Made by a program: the position numbers and the translations under genes
Shown: positions 9,221 to 18,161 of the stretch, piece by piece
Position numbering within the stretch: position 1 is the stretch's first letter
Layout of the letters: every line of letters begins with the position of its first letter
Notes under the pieces: generated by a model
Databases searched by the model: none
Told to the model about the DNA's origin: nothing
What the model saw: the letters and a program-made list of their open reading frames with translations, nothing else
Assembly: GCA_024233515.1 (NCBI GenBank)
Contig: JACKPO010000001.1
Location: forward strand, 1-64,000
Source of the DNA: Chlamydiales bacterium
Lineage (GTDB): Bacteria; Chlamydiota; Chlamydiia; Chlamydiales; Simkaniaceae
Direction: 5' to 3'
Length of the DNA: 64,000 nt

Positions 9221-9251
9221 AAAGGGCGCTAAAATAGCGCCCTTTTTTTTT
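9221..9251 (+). terminator. Rho-independent terminator of the CT066-like gene
   Basis: Perfect 8-bp stem GGGCGCTA (9224-9231) / TAGCGCCC (9235-9242) with a 3-nt loop, followed by nine T. It lies 28 bp after the stop codon and ends just before the -35 box of npt1, so npt1 is transcribed on its own. Confidence 0.92.
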
Positions 9252-9252
9252 C

Positions 9253-9280
9253 TTGATTTCTAGCCGATAATCTCTATAAT
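9253..9280 (+). promoter_or_regulatory. Promoter of npt1
   Basis: TTGATT (9253-9258), 16-bp spacer, perfect TATAAT (9275-9280). Start of transcription would be near 9287, giving a leader of about 93 nt before the ATG at 9380. It directly follows the upstream terminator. Confidence 0.75.
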
Positions 9281-9301
9281 AGGTGTGCTTGAAAATGGAG
9301 C

Positions 9302-9347
9302 GTTCTCTATATTTTTTAAGAGAACTTTAAAACATATAGAGAAAGTT
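9302..9347 (+). promoter_or_regulatory. npt1 leader with mutually exclusive hairpins
   Basis: Three inverted repeats share bases. GTTCTCT (9302-9308) pairs with AGAGAAC (9319-9325). TTCTCTATAT (9303-9312) pairs perfectly with ATATAGAGAA (9334-9343). AACTTT (9323-9328) pairs with AAAGTT (9342-9347). The first and second cannot form together, nor the second and third. This is the layout of a switchable leader, but no ligand or ribosome-site masking is evident. Confidence 0.45.
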
Positions 9348-9379
9348 TCAAAAAATAGGATTTTTAAAGGAAACGCAAT

Positions 9380-10966
9380 ATGGCAAATACACAAACCGAA
9401 TTTGGAAAAGTGAGGTCAATCCTTTGGCCGATCCATAATTATGAGCTGAAAAAGCTCATTCCTATGGTCCTCCTTTTCTTCTTAATTTTATTCAATTACA
9501 CAGTCCTTAGAGATACAAAAGATACCCTGATCGTTACCGCCCCTGGTGGTGGTGCGGAAGTGATTCCCTTCCTAAAATTCTGGGGGGTACTACCGGGCGC
9601 TGTCATCTTTATGTTGATCTACGCAAAACTGAGTAATAAATTGAGCAAACCAAAGCTCTTTTACTCTGCGGTGACACCGTTTTTGATCTTTTTCGGACTC
9701 TTTGCATTTGTCCTTTACCCAGCAAGAGAATACCTTCACCCAACAGCATTTTGTGACACACTGCAAAACATTCTCCCTGCAGGAGCTCAAGGGCTCGTCG
9801 CCATTATCCGTAACTGGACCTATTCCCTGTTCTACATCATGTCAGAACTATGGGGAAGTGCAGCCCTCTCCCTTCTTTTCTGGGGATTTGCGAACGATAT
9901 TACAAAGGTTTCTGAGTCTAAGAGGTTCTACTCTCTCTTCGGTCTCTTTGCAAACTTCTCTTTGATTATTTCAGGATGGTTCATCAAGTGGGCCTCTAAT
10001 ATTCGTGAGCACCTACCCGCTGGAACAGATCCATGGCAGGTTTCTCTAAACTACCTCATGGGAATTGTTGTTCTTTCGGGACTGATCATCTTAGGAACCT
10101 ACTGGTGGATTAACAAGTATGTCTTAACAGATGCTCGTTTCTACAGCCAGGGAGAGCGCACGAAGAAGAAAAAATCAAAGCCAAAACTTTCGATCAAGGA
10201 AAGCTTCCTTTACCTGACCCGTTCAAAGTACCTTGGATGTATCGCCATCCTGGTTCTTTCCTACGGAGTTGCGATCAACCTGATCGAGGTCACATGGAAA
10301 TCTCAGCTTAAGCTTCAATACCCTAATCCCAACGAATATAGCCAGTTTATGGGAATGTTCTCTCAGATTACGGGTATCGTCACCATCTTTATGATGCTCT
10401 TTGTTGGTGGTAACACCATCCGTCGTTTTGGATGGGGGCGTGCGGCGCAAGTCACACCTGTTGTCCTCCTTATTACGGGAGCAGCTTTCTTCACATTCAT
10501 CATCTTTAGAGATAACTTAACAGGATTCATTGCAAATCTTGGAACAACACCTCTGATGCTGGCTGTTGTCTTCGGGATGGCGCAAAACATTTTAAGTAAG
10601 TCTGCGAAATACTCTCTCTTTGACCCAACAAAAGAGATGGCCTACATTCCTCTTGATGAAGAACAAAAGGTGAAGGGTAAAGCAGCTGTTGACGTTGTAG
10701 GAGCCCGCCTAGGTAAATCTGGAGGAGCTCTGATTCAGCAAGGACTGATCCTAGGACTCGGATCTATTGCTGCAATGACACCTTACGTCGGTGGAATTCT
10801 TCTTGGAATCATTGTGATGTGGATGATCGCTGCCAAGTCTCTTGGTAAACAGTTCACAGTTCTCAATGCTCAAAAAGAAGAAGAAGCTGCACTTGAAGAA
10901 GCAAAAGAAGCGGAAGCAATTACTGCAAAAGCAGAAGCTCCTGCTGAAACTGCTTCAACCACCTAA
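9380..10966 (+). CDS. npt1: ATP/ADP translocase (nucleotide transporter, Npt1-like)
   Basis: 528 residues with about 11-12 membrane helices. Member of the TLC/NTT family by which chlamydiae and rickettsiae exchange ADP for host ATP. Family features seen: the conserved first helix block (YELKKLIPMVLLFFLILFNY, then TVLRDTKDTLIV), ITKVSESKRFYSLFGLFANF, and the C-terminal TKEMAYIPLDEE-KGKAAVDVVGARLGKSGG block. The last 30 residues are an Ala/Glu-rich tail. It occupies the place of CT065 next to the CT066-like gene and near lepA. A one-gene unit with its own promoter and terminator. Which nucleotides it carries cannot be read from sequence; the position suggests ATP/ADP exchange. Confidence 0.95.
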   Translation: MANTQTEFGKVRSILWPIHNYELKKLIPMVLLFFLILFNYTVLRDTKDTLIVTAPGGGAEVIPFLKFWGVLPGAVIFMLIYAKLSNKLSKPKLFYSAVTPFLIFFGLFAFVLYPAREYLHPTAFCDTLQNILPAGAQGLVAIIRNWTYSLFYIMSELWGSAALSLLFWGFANDITKVSESKRFYSLFGLFANFSLIISGWFIKWASNIREHLPAGTDPWQVSLNYLMGIVVLSGLIILGTYWWINKYVLTDARFYSQGERTKKKKSKPKLSIKESFLYLTRSKYLGCIAILVLSYGVAINLIEVTWKSQLKLQYPNPNEYSQFMGMFSQITGIVTIFMMLFVGGNTIRRFGWGRAAQVTPVVLLITGAAFFTFIIFRDNLTGFIANLGTTPLMLAVVFGMAQNILSKSAKYSLFDPTKEMAYIPLDEEQKVKGKAAVDVVGARLGKSGGALIQQGLILGLGSIAAMTPYVGGILLGIIVMWMIAAKSLGKQFTVLNAQKEEEAALEEAKEAEAITAKAEAPAETASTT

Positions 10967-10987
10967 TTGGAGACTTAACATCTTCTG

Positions 10988-11021
10988 AAAAAGGCCCTTT
11001 CCTTGGAAAGGGCCTTTTTTT
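10988..11021. terminator. Bidirectional terminator between npt1 and the surface protein gene
   Basis: A perfect 15-bp inverted repeat: left arm 10988-11002 begins with five A, right arm 11005-11019 ends with T, and the T-run continues to 11021. It ends npt1 on the plus strand and can end the converging gene on the minus strand, whose stop codon (11020-11022) touches it. Confidence 0.88.
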
Positions 11022-13104
11022 ATGGGCCGCTGCACCCTGTTCCAAAGTTCACATTTCCAACCTCAGTAAATCCTGTAGTGGCGGTATTTGCTCCGTTGTA
11101 TTCTGCTTGCGTTTGTTGCATATTAAGCACACTAGGGGCATTACTTTGTAACAGGAATGTTGAGGCAGTATTTCCTGAGAGGACTGCGCAATTTGTATTT
11201 CCACTCTCCGCAAAAATTTGAATTCCTCGTGTCGGATCTGCCGTGGTGACTTGGTTGCCTGTTACCTCAGCAAATGTATCCACTCCTGCAGTCCAAGATA
11301 TCACACCTATCCCATCATGTGTTCCAATCGCTGAAACCTGGTTATCGGTGATGGTTGCAATCCTTGAACTTCCCGCAAATCCCGTTGTGATATAACTAAT
11401 GGCTGGGGCCGTCAAATAAGTAGAGGTGTTATTCACTACGTTATTAGCAATCCGTTGATTTCCATCAAGAGCATGAACGGCCCAGAAGGTATTGGAATCT
11501 ATCCGATTATTGACAATTTCAATATATCCTTGCCGAATTTCAGTCCCGATATCTCCAATAAGTGAAGTAGGGGAGATCGACCGCGTAAAGTAATTCCCAG
11601 AAACTAGAGCATAAGCATCAGGATGATTCATACGAACAAGTACCCCGTCCTCCACATAATTATCGAGTCTATTTCCTATGATATATGAGACTCCAGGATT
11701 TAGGGAATGATCAAGAGAAATCCCATTCTGAACGGTTCCATCTATGCTATTATAGCGAATTGTAATCGTTCCCGCGTGATCTTGAATCTCGATGGCTGAA
11801 CTTCCTGAGTTGATCACGGTGTTGTACTCAATCAGGACATTATCCACATGACTTCCGTATATCGAATCGAAAACGGTATTTTCAAGGATCAGTCCTCTAA
11901 CAGTCGTATTATCTTCCAGAAGAATCCCATTACCCGTTGAGGTTAAGTGTGGCGAACCAGCTGTCTGAGCAGGAATCGTCACTCCCCCTAGAGTCAAGGG
12001 AATTCCAGACCCTTGTAGTGTTTGTCCTTCTTGCAGGGTAATTGCGGTATCATAATTCGTTGTTGTCCCATCCCCTTCAAAAAGATAGATCAATGACCCT
12101 GGTGTCGAGGCGGCCTGGGCGAGAGCTGTTGAGCAGAAGGGATTTTCAAACGTTCCGAATCCTGGACAAGCAGCAAGGTTATTGACAAAGAATGCTTGGA
12201 TGGCATTTCCATTACTATCTCTTAAGGGACGAACAACCCCTTTCTTTTTCACCGGGATGATTTCACGACGCATTACGGGACGAAGAGTCCGCTTCGCAAA
12301 GGCTTTTTGCCCTTTATTCATGCCCCCTTTAGGACGGCAGGCGGTATTTTTATAGAGGGGGATATGAACCGCAACGATCCCTTGATAGGTCGAGTGGTAG
12401 ACTCGATCATAGTGATACTCGAACCCTAACTCAACGTAATCGGTGATAAATGCTGTCAGTCTCCCTTGAAATCCCCAGCTTCCATCGTAGTGATTATCTG
12501 AAACGTTTTTCCCAAAGAGATAATAGGGGCCAACAGCAACATAAAAATCGGTATATTGAGGTGAAATCCATGGAAGAGGAACACCAAACTCCCCATCGAT
12601 CATTGGGTAAGCGTAGTAGGTTTTTCTCTTGGCATTGATTTGATTTCCAGAAAAGCCTGCAAAGGCAAGAGGATCTGCATGTTTTGTTCCCCCAACAGGG
12701 AGATATCCATTGAGACGAAAATCAAGATACTCACTAAGGAGTTCGAATCCACCAGAAACCTGGTGGGTATGAAGATGGCGTGAACTCCGATAATCATAAT
12801 AGAGATTCCCTCCTAATGAAACGCGATCCCATGGAAGGGTTCGAAACCCAACCCCGAGATTGGAAGCAAATCTCCCTTCATTCATCACGTGGAGACGAAG
12901 GTCAGCAAAGGGAGAAAAATCTTCCCGATTTGCTTGAATGATAAAGACTTCTGCAGAGGAGTACCCTTTATGCCCGATCCCTCTTCCGAAGTGATGGGAA
13001 AGGGAGAGCTGCGCTGGCGGAAGACACGTTGGCTCTTCCTGAGCAGACTCAGCAAAACATAGTACACTGATTGATAGAAGGATAAGAGATTTTAGAATTT
13101 TCAT
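11020..13104 (-). CDS. Inverse-autotransporter-like beta-barrel protein with beta-helix passenger
   Basis: 694 residues from the ATG at 13104, which follows GGAGA and begins a signal peptide (MKILKSLILLSISVLCFAES). Residues about 30-260 look like the intimin/invasin-type barrel: NLGVGFRTLPWDRVSLGGNL, YYDYRS, HTHQVSGGFELLSEYLDFRL, NGYLPVGG. A linker with Arg/Lys follows. Residues about 300-690 carry many short N-rich beta-strand repeats (IEYNTVINSG, IRYNSIDG, IVNNRIDSN, ITDNQVS), typical of a right-handed parallel beta-helix. Predicted outer membrane anchor with a surface-exposed C-terminal passenger; adhesin is inference. A start at 13134 lacks both ribosome site and signal. Confidence 0.78.
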   Translation of the reverse strand: MKILKSLILLSISVLCFAESAQEEPTCLPPAQLSLSHHFGRGIGHKGYSSAEVFIIQANREDFSPFADLRLHVMNEGRFASNLGVGFRTLPWDRVSLGGNLYYDYRSSRHLHTHQVSGGFELLSEYLDFRLNGYLPVGGTKHADPLAFAGFSGNQINAKRKTYYAYPMIDGEFGVPLPWISPQYTDFYVAVGPYYLFGKNVSDNHYDGSWGFQGRLTAFITDYVELGFEYHYDRVYHSTYQGIVAVHIPLYKNTACRPKGGMNKGQKAFAKRTLRPVMRREIIPVKKKGVVRPLRDSNGNAIQAFFVNNLAACPGFGTFENPFCSTALAQAASTPGSLIYLFEGDGTTTNYDTAITLQEGQTLQGSGIPLTLGGVTIPAQTAGSPHLTSTGNGILLEDNTTVRGLILENTVFDSIYGSHVDNVLIEYNTVINSGSSAIEIQDHAGTITIRYNSIDGTVQNGISLDHSLNPGVSYIIGNRLDNYVEDGVLVRMNHPDAYALVSGNYFTRSISPTSLIGDIGTEIRQGYIEIVNNRIDSNTFWAVHALDGNQRIANNVVNNTSTYLTAPAISYITTGFAGSSRIATITDNQVSAIGTHDGIGVISWTAGVDTFAEVTGNQVTTADPTRGIQIFAESGNTNCAVLSGNTASTFLLQSNAPSVLNMQQTQAEYNGANTATTGFTEVGNVNFGTGCSGP

Positions 13105-13192
13105 TGATCTTCTCCATGTCTTTTTTTTAGACATCGCTGTTTAGAAATTAATTTTCAATGATAATTTATTGGCGTTTAGCTAAAATGAATCC

Positions 13193-15004
13193 ATGGCATT
13201 TAATTACGACCCCAAGTTCATTCGAAACTTTTCGATCATTGCTCACATTGATCACGGAAAATCAACGATTTCCGATCGCCTTCTTCAGGTGACGGGAACG
13301 GTTCCTGACCGTGAAATGCAAGAGCAGCTCCTTGATGATATGGAGCTAGAACGGGAACGAGGGATCACCATTAAAGCTCATCCCGTCACGATGTACTACG
13401 AAGCGAAAGATGGGAACACCTACCAGTTTAATTTTATCGATACTCCGGGTCACGTCGATTTTTCCTATGAAGTCTCCCGCTCCCTGTCCGCCTGCGAAGG
13501 GGCCCTCCTGATTGTCGATGCTGCGCAAGGGGTCCAAGCACAAACGCTTGCGAATGTACACCTTGCAATTGAACGCGATTTAGAAATCCTTCCAATCCTC
13601 AACAAGATCGATCTTCCCGCTGCAAATCCCGAAGAAACAAAGGCTGAAATCGAAGAGGTCATCGGCTTGGAAGCGCAAGATGCCATCCTTTGCTCCGCAA
13701 AAACAGGACAAGGGATCCCCGACATTTTAGAACGGATCATCACCCATACTCCACCTCCTAATCCCCCCAAAGATGATCTTCTCCGCGCTCTTGTTTTCGA
13801 TTCCCATTATGATCCTTACCGTGGTGTGATGGTCTATGCCCGCGTGATCAGCGGCGAGATGAAGAAGGGTACGCAGATTAGAATGATGGCCACCGATAAG
13901 AACTTTGAAATCCTTGAAGTGGGCATTTTCTCCCCCGACGAAAAGCCCGTTGAGATTCTCCGTCCCGGCGAAGTAGGTTATGTCGTCGCCAACATTAAAA
14001 AGACCTCCGATGTGAAAGTGGGTGACACCATTACCACCTTCCGTGGGGGAGCACCAAATCCCCTTCCAGGATTTAAGCTGATTAAGCCCGTTGTCTATGC
14101 TGGGATCTACCCAATCGACTCCTCAGAATTCGAAAATGTCCGCGATGCCCTTGTGAAACTCCAACTCAACGACTCCGCTCTCCATGTGGAACAAGAGAGT
14201 AGTTTGGCCCTTGGATTTGGATTCCGCTGCGGATTCCTAGGCCTTCTCCATTTAGAAATTACCTTTGAGCGTCTCCAAAGAGAGTTCGACCTCGATATCA
14301 TCACCACCGCTCCCAGTGTTGTTTACAAAGTAACTCTTTCCAACGGTCAAGACAAAAAGATCGATAACCCTGCTCATTATCCTGACCCTGCTACGATTGA
14401 ATACATCGAAGAGCCTTGGGTTGTCTCACACATCATGACCCCAAATACCTACCTAGGCCCTATCATGGCTCTTGGGACAGAAAAGCGGGGGATCCTTGAA
14501 AAGACCGAATCGATGGGAGGAAACCGTCTTCTTCTCACCTTCCGTTTCCCCATGAATGAAATCATCACTGACTTCAACGACAAACTGAAATCGGTCACAA
14601 AAGGTTACGGTTCCTTTGACTACGAATTCGACAACTATGAAGTGGGTTCCATCATCAAACTTGAAATCAAAGTGAATGATGAACCGGTCGATGCCTTCTC
14701 TTGCCTCGTCCACACAACCAAAGCCGAAGCCAAGGGACGGGCTATTTGTAAAAAACTTAAAGATGTCATTCCCCGCCAACAATTCAAGGTGCCCATCCAG
14801 GCAGCCATCGGCGGAAAAATCATCGCTCGCGAAACACTTTCTGCCCTTTCGAAAAATGTCACCGCAAAATGTTACGGAGGAGATATCACCCGTAAACGTA
14901 AATTGTGGGAAAAACAGAAAAAGGGTAAAAAGCGGATGAAGGAGATCGGTAAAGTCACGATCCCCCAACATGCGTTTATGGAAGTGCTTCGTGCAGAAGA
15001 ATAA
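13193..15004 (+). CDS. lepA: Elongation factor 4 (LepA)
   Basis: 603 residues, ribosome-associated GTPase thought to back-translocate stalled ribosomes. G1 AHIDHGKST, G3 DTPGHVDF and G4 NKIDLP are present, followed by EF-G-like domains and the LepA-specific C-terminal domain (KCYGGDITRKRKLWEKQKKG, RMKEIGKVTIP). Full length. Same neighbourhood as CT064. It uses more C-ending codons than its neighbours, as expected of a well-expressed gene. Confidence 0.97.
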   Translation: MAFNYDPKFIRNFSIIAHIDHGKSTISDRLLQVTGTVPDREMQEQLLDDMELERERGITIKAHPVTMYYEAKDGNTYQFNFIDTPGHVDFSYEVSRSLSACEGALLIVDAAQGVQAQTLANVHLAIERDLEILPILNKIDLPAANPEETKAEIEEVIGLEAQDAILCSAKTGQGIPDILERIITHTPPPNPPKDDLLRALVFDSHYDPYRGVMVYARVISGEMKKGTQIRMMATDKNFEILEVGIFSPDEKPVEILRPGEVGYVVANIKKTSDVKVGDTITTFRGGAPNPLPGFKLIKPVVYAGIYPIDSSEFENVRDALVKLQLNDSALHVEQESSLALGFGFRCGFLGLLHLEITFERLQREFDLDIITTAPSVVYKVTLSNGQDKKIDNPAHYPDPATIEYIEEPWVVSHIMTPNTYLGPIMALGTEKRGILEKTESMGGNRLLLTFRFPMNEIITDFNDKLKSVTKGYGSFDYEFDNYEVGSIIKLEIKVNDEPVDAFSCLVHTTKAEAKGRAICKKLKDVIPRQQFKVPIQAAIGGKIIARETLSALSKNVTAKCYGGDITRKRKLWEKQKKGKKRMKEIGKVTIPQHAFMEVLRAEE

Positions 15005-15059
15005 CTTCTTGATCCTCTTCTCCCCATTTTTTATAATGAAAGTGAGGGAGAGTTTCAAA

Positions 15060-15581
15060 ATGCTCTATGATATTCGCTTTGAAAAGGCTATGAAAATGCT
15101 TAATCAGCAGCTTCAGGACATGAAGGCTGAACTCACCGAAGTAGAAGAAATGACGCTGCAAGGATCTAAGAAAAAGATCTTGAAACAGATGCAGCGGATC
15201 TACGAGCAGCTTGAAGAACAAGTCTCTCAATACGAAAAGAGTCAAGAGACAAACGATTTTAATAACTGTTGCCGCATGCTTGAGGTCCTGCAACCCTCCT
15301 TCGTCATCAATTATAACGAAGTCTGTTACGAAAAGGGGCTTGAGCTTCTTAATAAGACCCTCGATGAGATGGCTGAAGAGCTTGAAGAGCTAGAGCTCAT
15401 GGGACTGACCGGCCTCAAAGAAGAAAAAGTGCGCCTTATGGAAAAAATCTTCGAAGAGCTTTATCATGAGGTCGAAACCTACGCTCATACTCATGACCAT
15501 GATGACTTTGTCAAGGCCCTCGATCGCATCGAAAGCCTCAAGCCAGAGTTCACCCTCAACTACAAGAACTTAAAACGTTAA
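15060..15581 (+). CDS. Coiled-coil protein made of two tandem repeats
   Basis: 173 residues from the ATG at 15060, which follows an AGGGAG ribosome site; upstream in-frame starts would overlap the lepA end. The protein is acidic, helical and internally duplicated: residues about 5-85 and 88-171 align (RFEKAMKMLNQQLQDMKAEL with CYEKGLELLNKTLDEMAEEL; MLEVLQPSFVINY with RIESLKPEFTLNY). No signal or membrane segment. I do not recognise the family. It lies 55 bp behind lepA and its last 26 bp overlap the converging hydrolase gene. Confidence 0.78.
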   Translation: MLYDIRFEKAMKMLNQQLQDMKAELTEVEEMTLQGSKKKILKQMQRIYEQLEEQVSQYEKSQETNDFNNCCRMLEVLQPSFVINYNEVCYEKGLELLNKTLDEMAEELEELELMGLTGLKEEKVRLMEKIFEELYHEVETYAHTHDHDDFVKALDRIESLKPEFTLNYKNLKR

Positions 15582-16623
15582 CGTGTTCTCTCTTCTGGGC
15601 ATAAAACTCCTCATACCGGACAGGATTGAGCAGACAAAAGGTCATAGAGTGAATCAAATAGGCCATACACTTCCTTCCCATCTCAAACAGAGGGTCAGGC
15701 TCTACTGCAGCAGCCGGAACTTTCGTGTAACTATCCATTAAGGTATTCTGCCTAGTGTGGGGTCTCCCAAATGAAGCCAATAGATAGTAGATTCTCCAAA
15801 AAAACCACACTTTTTCTTCCCTGTAGGTCGAATTTTTGGGTGAAAGGGCGTAGACTTTAGCACCATCAATCTGAACATGGCGCCCTCCTAAATAGGGGAT
15901 CAAGTCCATCTCTCCCTCCCAAAGATTTCCGTGGTTGTAATAGACCGAAAGCTCTGTCCCAGACCCATTAAAGACTCTACGAAAAATCTCACAAATTCTT
16001 TCGCTGACACCAACAGAGGCAAACGTCATTACATGGGAGACCTTCACAGGGGCCTTTGAGGCAATCAGAGGGGCAAGCATCTGCGCGTGAGCTCCACCCT
16101 GACTTTTTCCACAAACCATTAAAGCTCGAATTCCTGATTCTTTAAGATAGCGCGCAATATCTTCCCAATTCTCGACCACTGCGCGACTTCCCACTTCAAT
16201 CAGAAGGTTATTGATCACCGATTGGATTCCCCCCGTTGCCTTCCACTTCCCTGCCGTTCCACGACAAGCTAAAATGGCCCTCTCTTCCTCACCTATCTTG
16301 CGGAGAAGGACCATATATCCCCCACCTTTTGAAAAGGTCTGATCCACACGATACTTTCCTGTTGAAAGATCAATGATTGCCCCCATTGGGGGCTCTCTTT
16401 CGATAAAACGGAAGGTTAATACTTCAAGATCTCTTTCTTCTGAGCGCGTTTTTGATTCAGCCTCTTCGTACACAACACGGACAAGTTCTTTCAGCCCCTC
16501 TAATCCTTTCCCACAAGTCTTTGTTCGATCATAGACCCCTGTTTCAGGAAATTGAGCGATCCCATAAAGATCAGTTTTATCTTCAGATGAGACGTAAGAG
16601 ATGAATCCATCTTCTGAGGTCAT
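15556..16623 (-). CDS. Lipase-like alpha/beta-hydrolase
   Basis: 355 residues from the ATG at 16623, which has a full AGGAGG five bases upstream (a GTG one codon earlier is too close to it). The nucleophile elbow GKSQGGAHA places Ser174; RGTAGKW near residue 121 resembles the oxyanion segment of class-3 lipases. Asp and His of a triad are plausible (DLIPYLGGRHVQ) but not assignable by eye. No signal peptide, so cytosolic or secreted by another route. Substrate unknown. Its 3' end overlaps the converging coiled-coil gene by 26 bp. Confidence 0.72.
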   Translation of the reverse strand: MTSEDGFISYVSSEDKTDLYGIAQFPETGVYDRTKTCGKGLEGLKELVRVVYEEAESKTRSEERDLEVLTFRFIEREPPMGAIIDLSTGKYRVDQTFSKGGGYMVLLRKIGEEERAILACRGTAGKWKATGGIQSVINNLLIEVGSRAVVENWEDIARYLKESGIRALMVCGKSQGGAHAQMLAPLIASKAPVKVSHVMTFASVGVSERICEIFRRVFNGSGTELSVYYNHGNLWEGEMDLIPYLGGRHVQIDGAKVYALSPKNSTYREEKVWFFWRIYYLLASFGRPHTRQNTLMDSYTKVPAAAVEPDPLFEMGRKCMAYLIHSMTFCLLNPVRYEEFYAQKREHVNVLSSCS

Positions 16624-16670
16624 CACATCCTCCTTTTTTAGGAAGATATTAAAGAGAATCCCTCATTAGA

Positions 16671-18131
16671 TCAAGCATTGTAAGTCGAGGAGCTAACATC
16701 TCCGCCGGTTCCTGTCCAATTCGTATGGAAAAACTTGCCGCGCGGCTGATCGACTCGCTCATAGGTGTGGGCGCCAAAGAAATCCCGCTGCGCCTGCAGA
16801 AGATTAGCAGGAAGACGGCTGGAGCGGTACCCATCGAAGAATGAAAGAGAGGTACTAAAACAAGGAGCAGGAATACCAAACTCGGCCGCATGAGACACAA
16901 CCCTGCGCCATCCCTCTTCAGCTCTTGTGATCTCCCCTTTAAAGAAGTCATCGAGAAGGAGACTCTCGAGATCCTTACTCTTATCAAAGGCCTTTTTTAT
17001 CTCTCCTAGGAAGCGACTTCGGATGATACACCCCCCACGCCACATGAGGGCGATTGAGCCGTAGTTGAGATTCCATTTAAACTCCCCCGCCGCTGCTCGC
17101 ATGAGCATAAATCCTTGGACATAGCTGATGATTTTCGATGCGTAGAGGGCATCTTTAATATCTTTCACCATTTGCCCCTTGTCACCCGAAAACTTTTTCT
17201 CTGGTCCTTTGAAATGTTTGCTCACTTCGACCCGTTGATCCTTGAGTGCAGAGAGACACCGCGCAAAAACCGCTTCTCCAATCAAGGTCACTGGCTGCCC
17301 CATATCAAGAGCGCTAATCCCTGTCCATTTTCCCGTTCCTTTCTGTCCCGCTACATCGAGGATCTTTTCCACCAGAGGCTCTCCATCCTCATCTTTAAAG
17401 GCAAAAATCTGACTCGTGATTTCAATCAGGTAACTATTGAGCTCTCCCTGATTCCATTCGTTAAAGGTTTTCGAAAGCTCATCGGCTTTCATTCCGAGCT
17501 TCATTGAAAGGAGTTCATAAGCCTCACAAATGATCTGCATATCCCCATACTCGATGCCATTATGGACCATCTTAACGTAGTGACCAGCGCCACCCTCACC
17601 AACCCAATCACAACAGGGCTCACCCTCTTCTGACTTTGCAGCAATATCCTGGAAAATCTTTTTCACTTCAGGCCACGCATCGGGATTTCCCCCTGGCATG
17701 ATCGAAGGACCATGGCGCGCTCCCTCTTCGCCACCAGAAATCCCCGTTCCCATAAAGAGAATCCCCTTTTTCTTCAGCGCTTCAAAGCGACGCTCAGTAT
17801 CTGGGAAGTGACTGTTCCCCCCATCAATAATGATATCTCCCTTCTCCAAAAAAGGGACAACCTCATCGATCATCTCATCGACAGAAGACCCAGCACGGAT
17901 CATCATCATCACTTTCCGTGGACGCTTGAGCGCTCCAACAAATTCCTTCAGATCATGGGTCCCCACCACCTGAGTTCCCTTTGCTGGTCCTTCTAAGAAC
18001 GCATCCACCTTTGACGTCGTTCGATTGAAAACTGCCACCTTATATCCATGATCGTTCATATTCAGGACAAGGTTTTGCCCCATCACTGCAAGTCCAATCA
18101 ATCCGATATCTGCATCGCCCGCCACAATCAT
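16671..18131 (-). CDS. gnd: 6-phosphogluconate dehydrogenase (decarboxylating)
   Basis: 486 residues. Oxidises 6-phosphogluconate to ribulose 5-phosphate with NADP+ in the pentose phosphate pathway. Dinucleotide fold GLAVMGQNLVLNM near the N-terminus, GTGISGGEEGARHGPSIMPG, and the catalytic HNGIEYGDMQ segment are intact; the C-terminal helical domain ends normally (FHTNWTGTGGD). Corresponds to CT063. It ends the block shared with CT072-CT063; its upstream neighbour amiA belongs to a different C. trachomatis block. Confidence 0.96.
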   Translation of the reverse strand: MIVAGDADIGLIGLAVMGQNLVLNMNDHGYKVAVFNRTTSKVDAFLEGPAKGTQVVGTHDLKEFVGALKRPRKVMMMIRAGSSVDEMIDEVVPFLEKGDIIIDGGNSHFPDTERRFEALKKKGILFMGTGISGGEEGARHGPSIMPGGNPDAWPEVKKIFQDIAAKSEEGEPCCDWVGEGGAGHYVKMVHNGIEYGDMQIICEAYELLSMKLGMKADELSKTFNEWNQGELNSYLIEITSQIFAFKDEDGEPLVEKILDVAGQKGTGKWTGISALDMGQPVTLIGEAVFARCLSALKDQRVEVSKHFKGPEKKFSGDKGQMVKDIKDALYASKIISYVQGFMLMRAAAGEFKWNLNYGSIALMWRGGCIIRSRFLGEIKKAFDKSKDLESLLLDDFFKGEITRAEEGWRRVVSHAAEFGIPAPCFSTSLSFFDGYRSSRLPANLLQAQRDFFGAHTYERVDQPRGKFFHTNWTGTGGDVSSSTYNA

Positions 18132-18161
18132 TCTCCTAAAGTTGGTGTTTTTTTCATTTCA

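Noticed and set aside
13104..13134. Surface protein start at 13134
   Set aside because: No ribosome site, and it would place basic residues before the signal peptide; the ATG at 13104 has GGAGA at proper spacing.
14970..15059. Longer N-terminus of the coiled-coil protein into lepA
   Set aside because: It would overlap the end of lepA and lacks a ribosome site; the ATG at 15060 has one.
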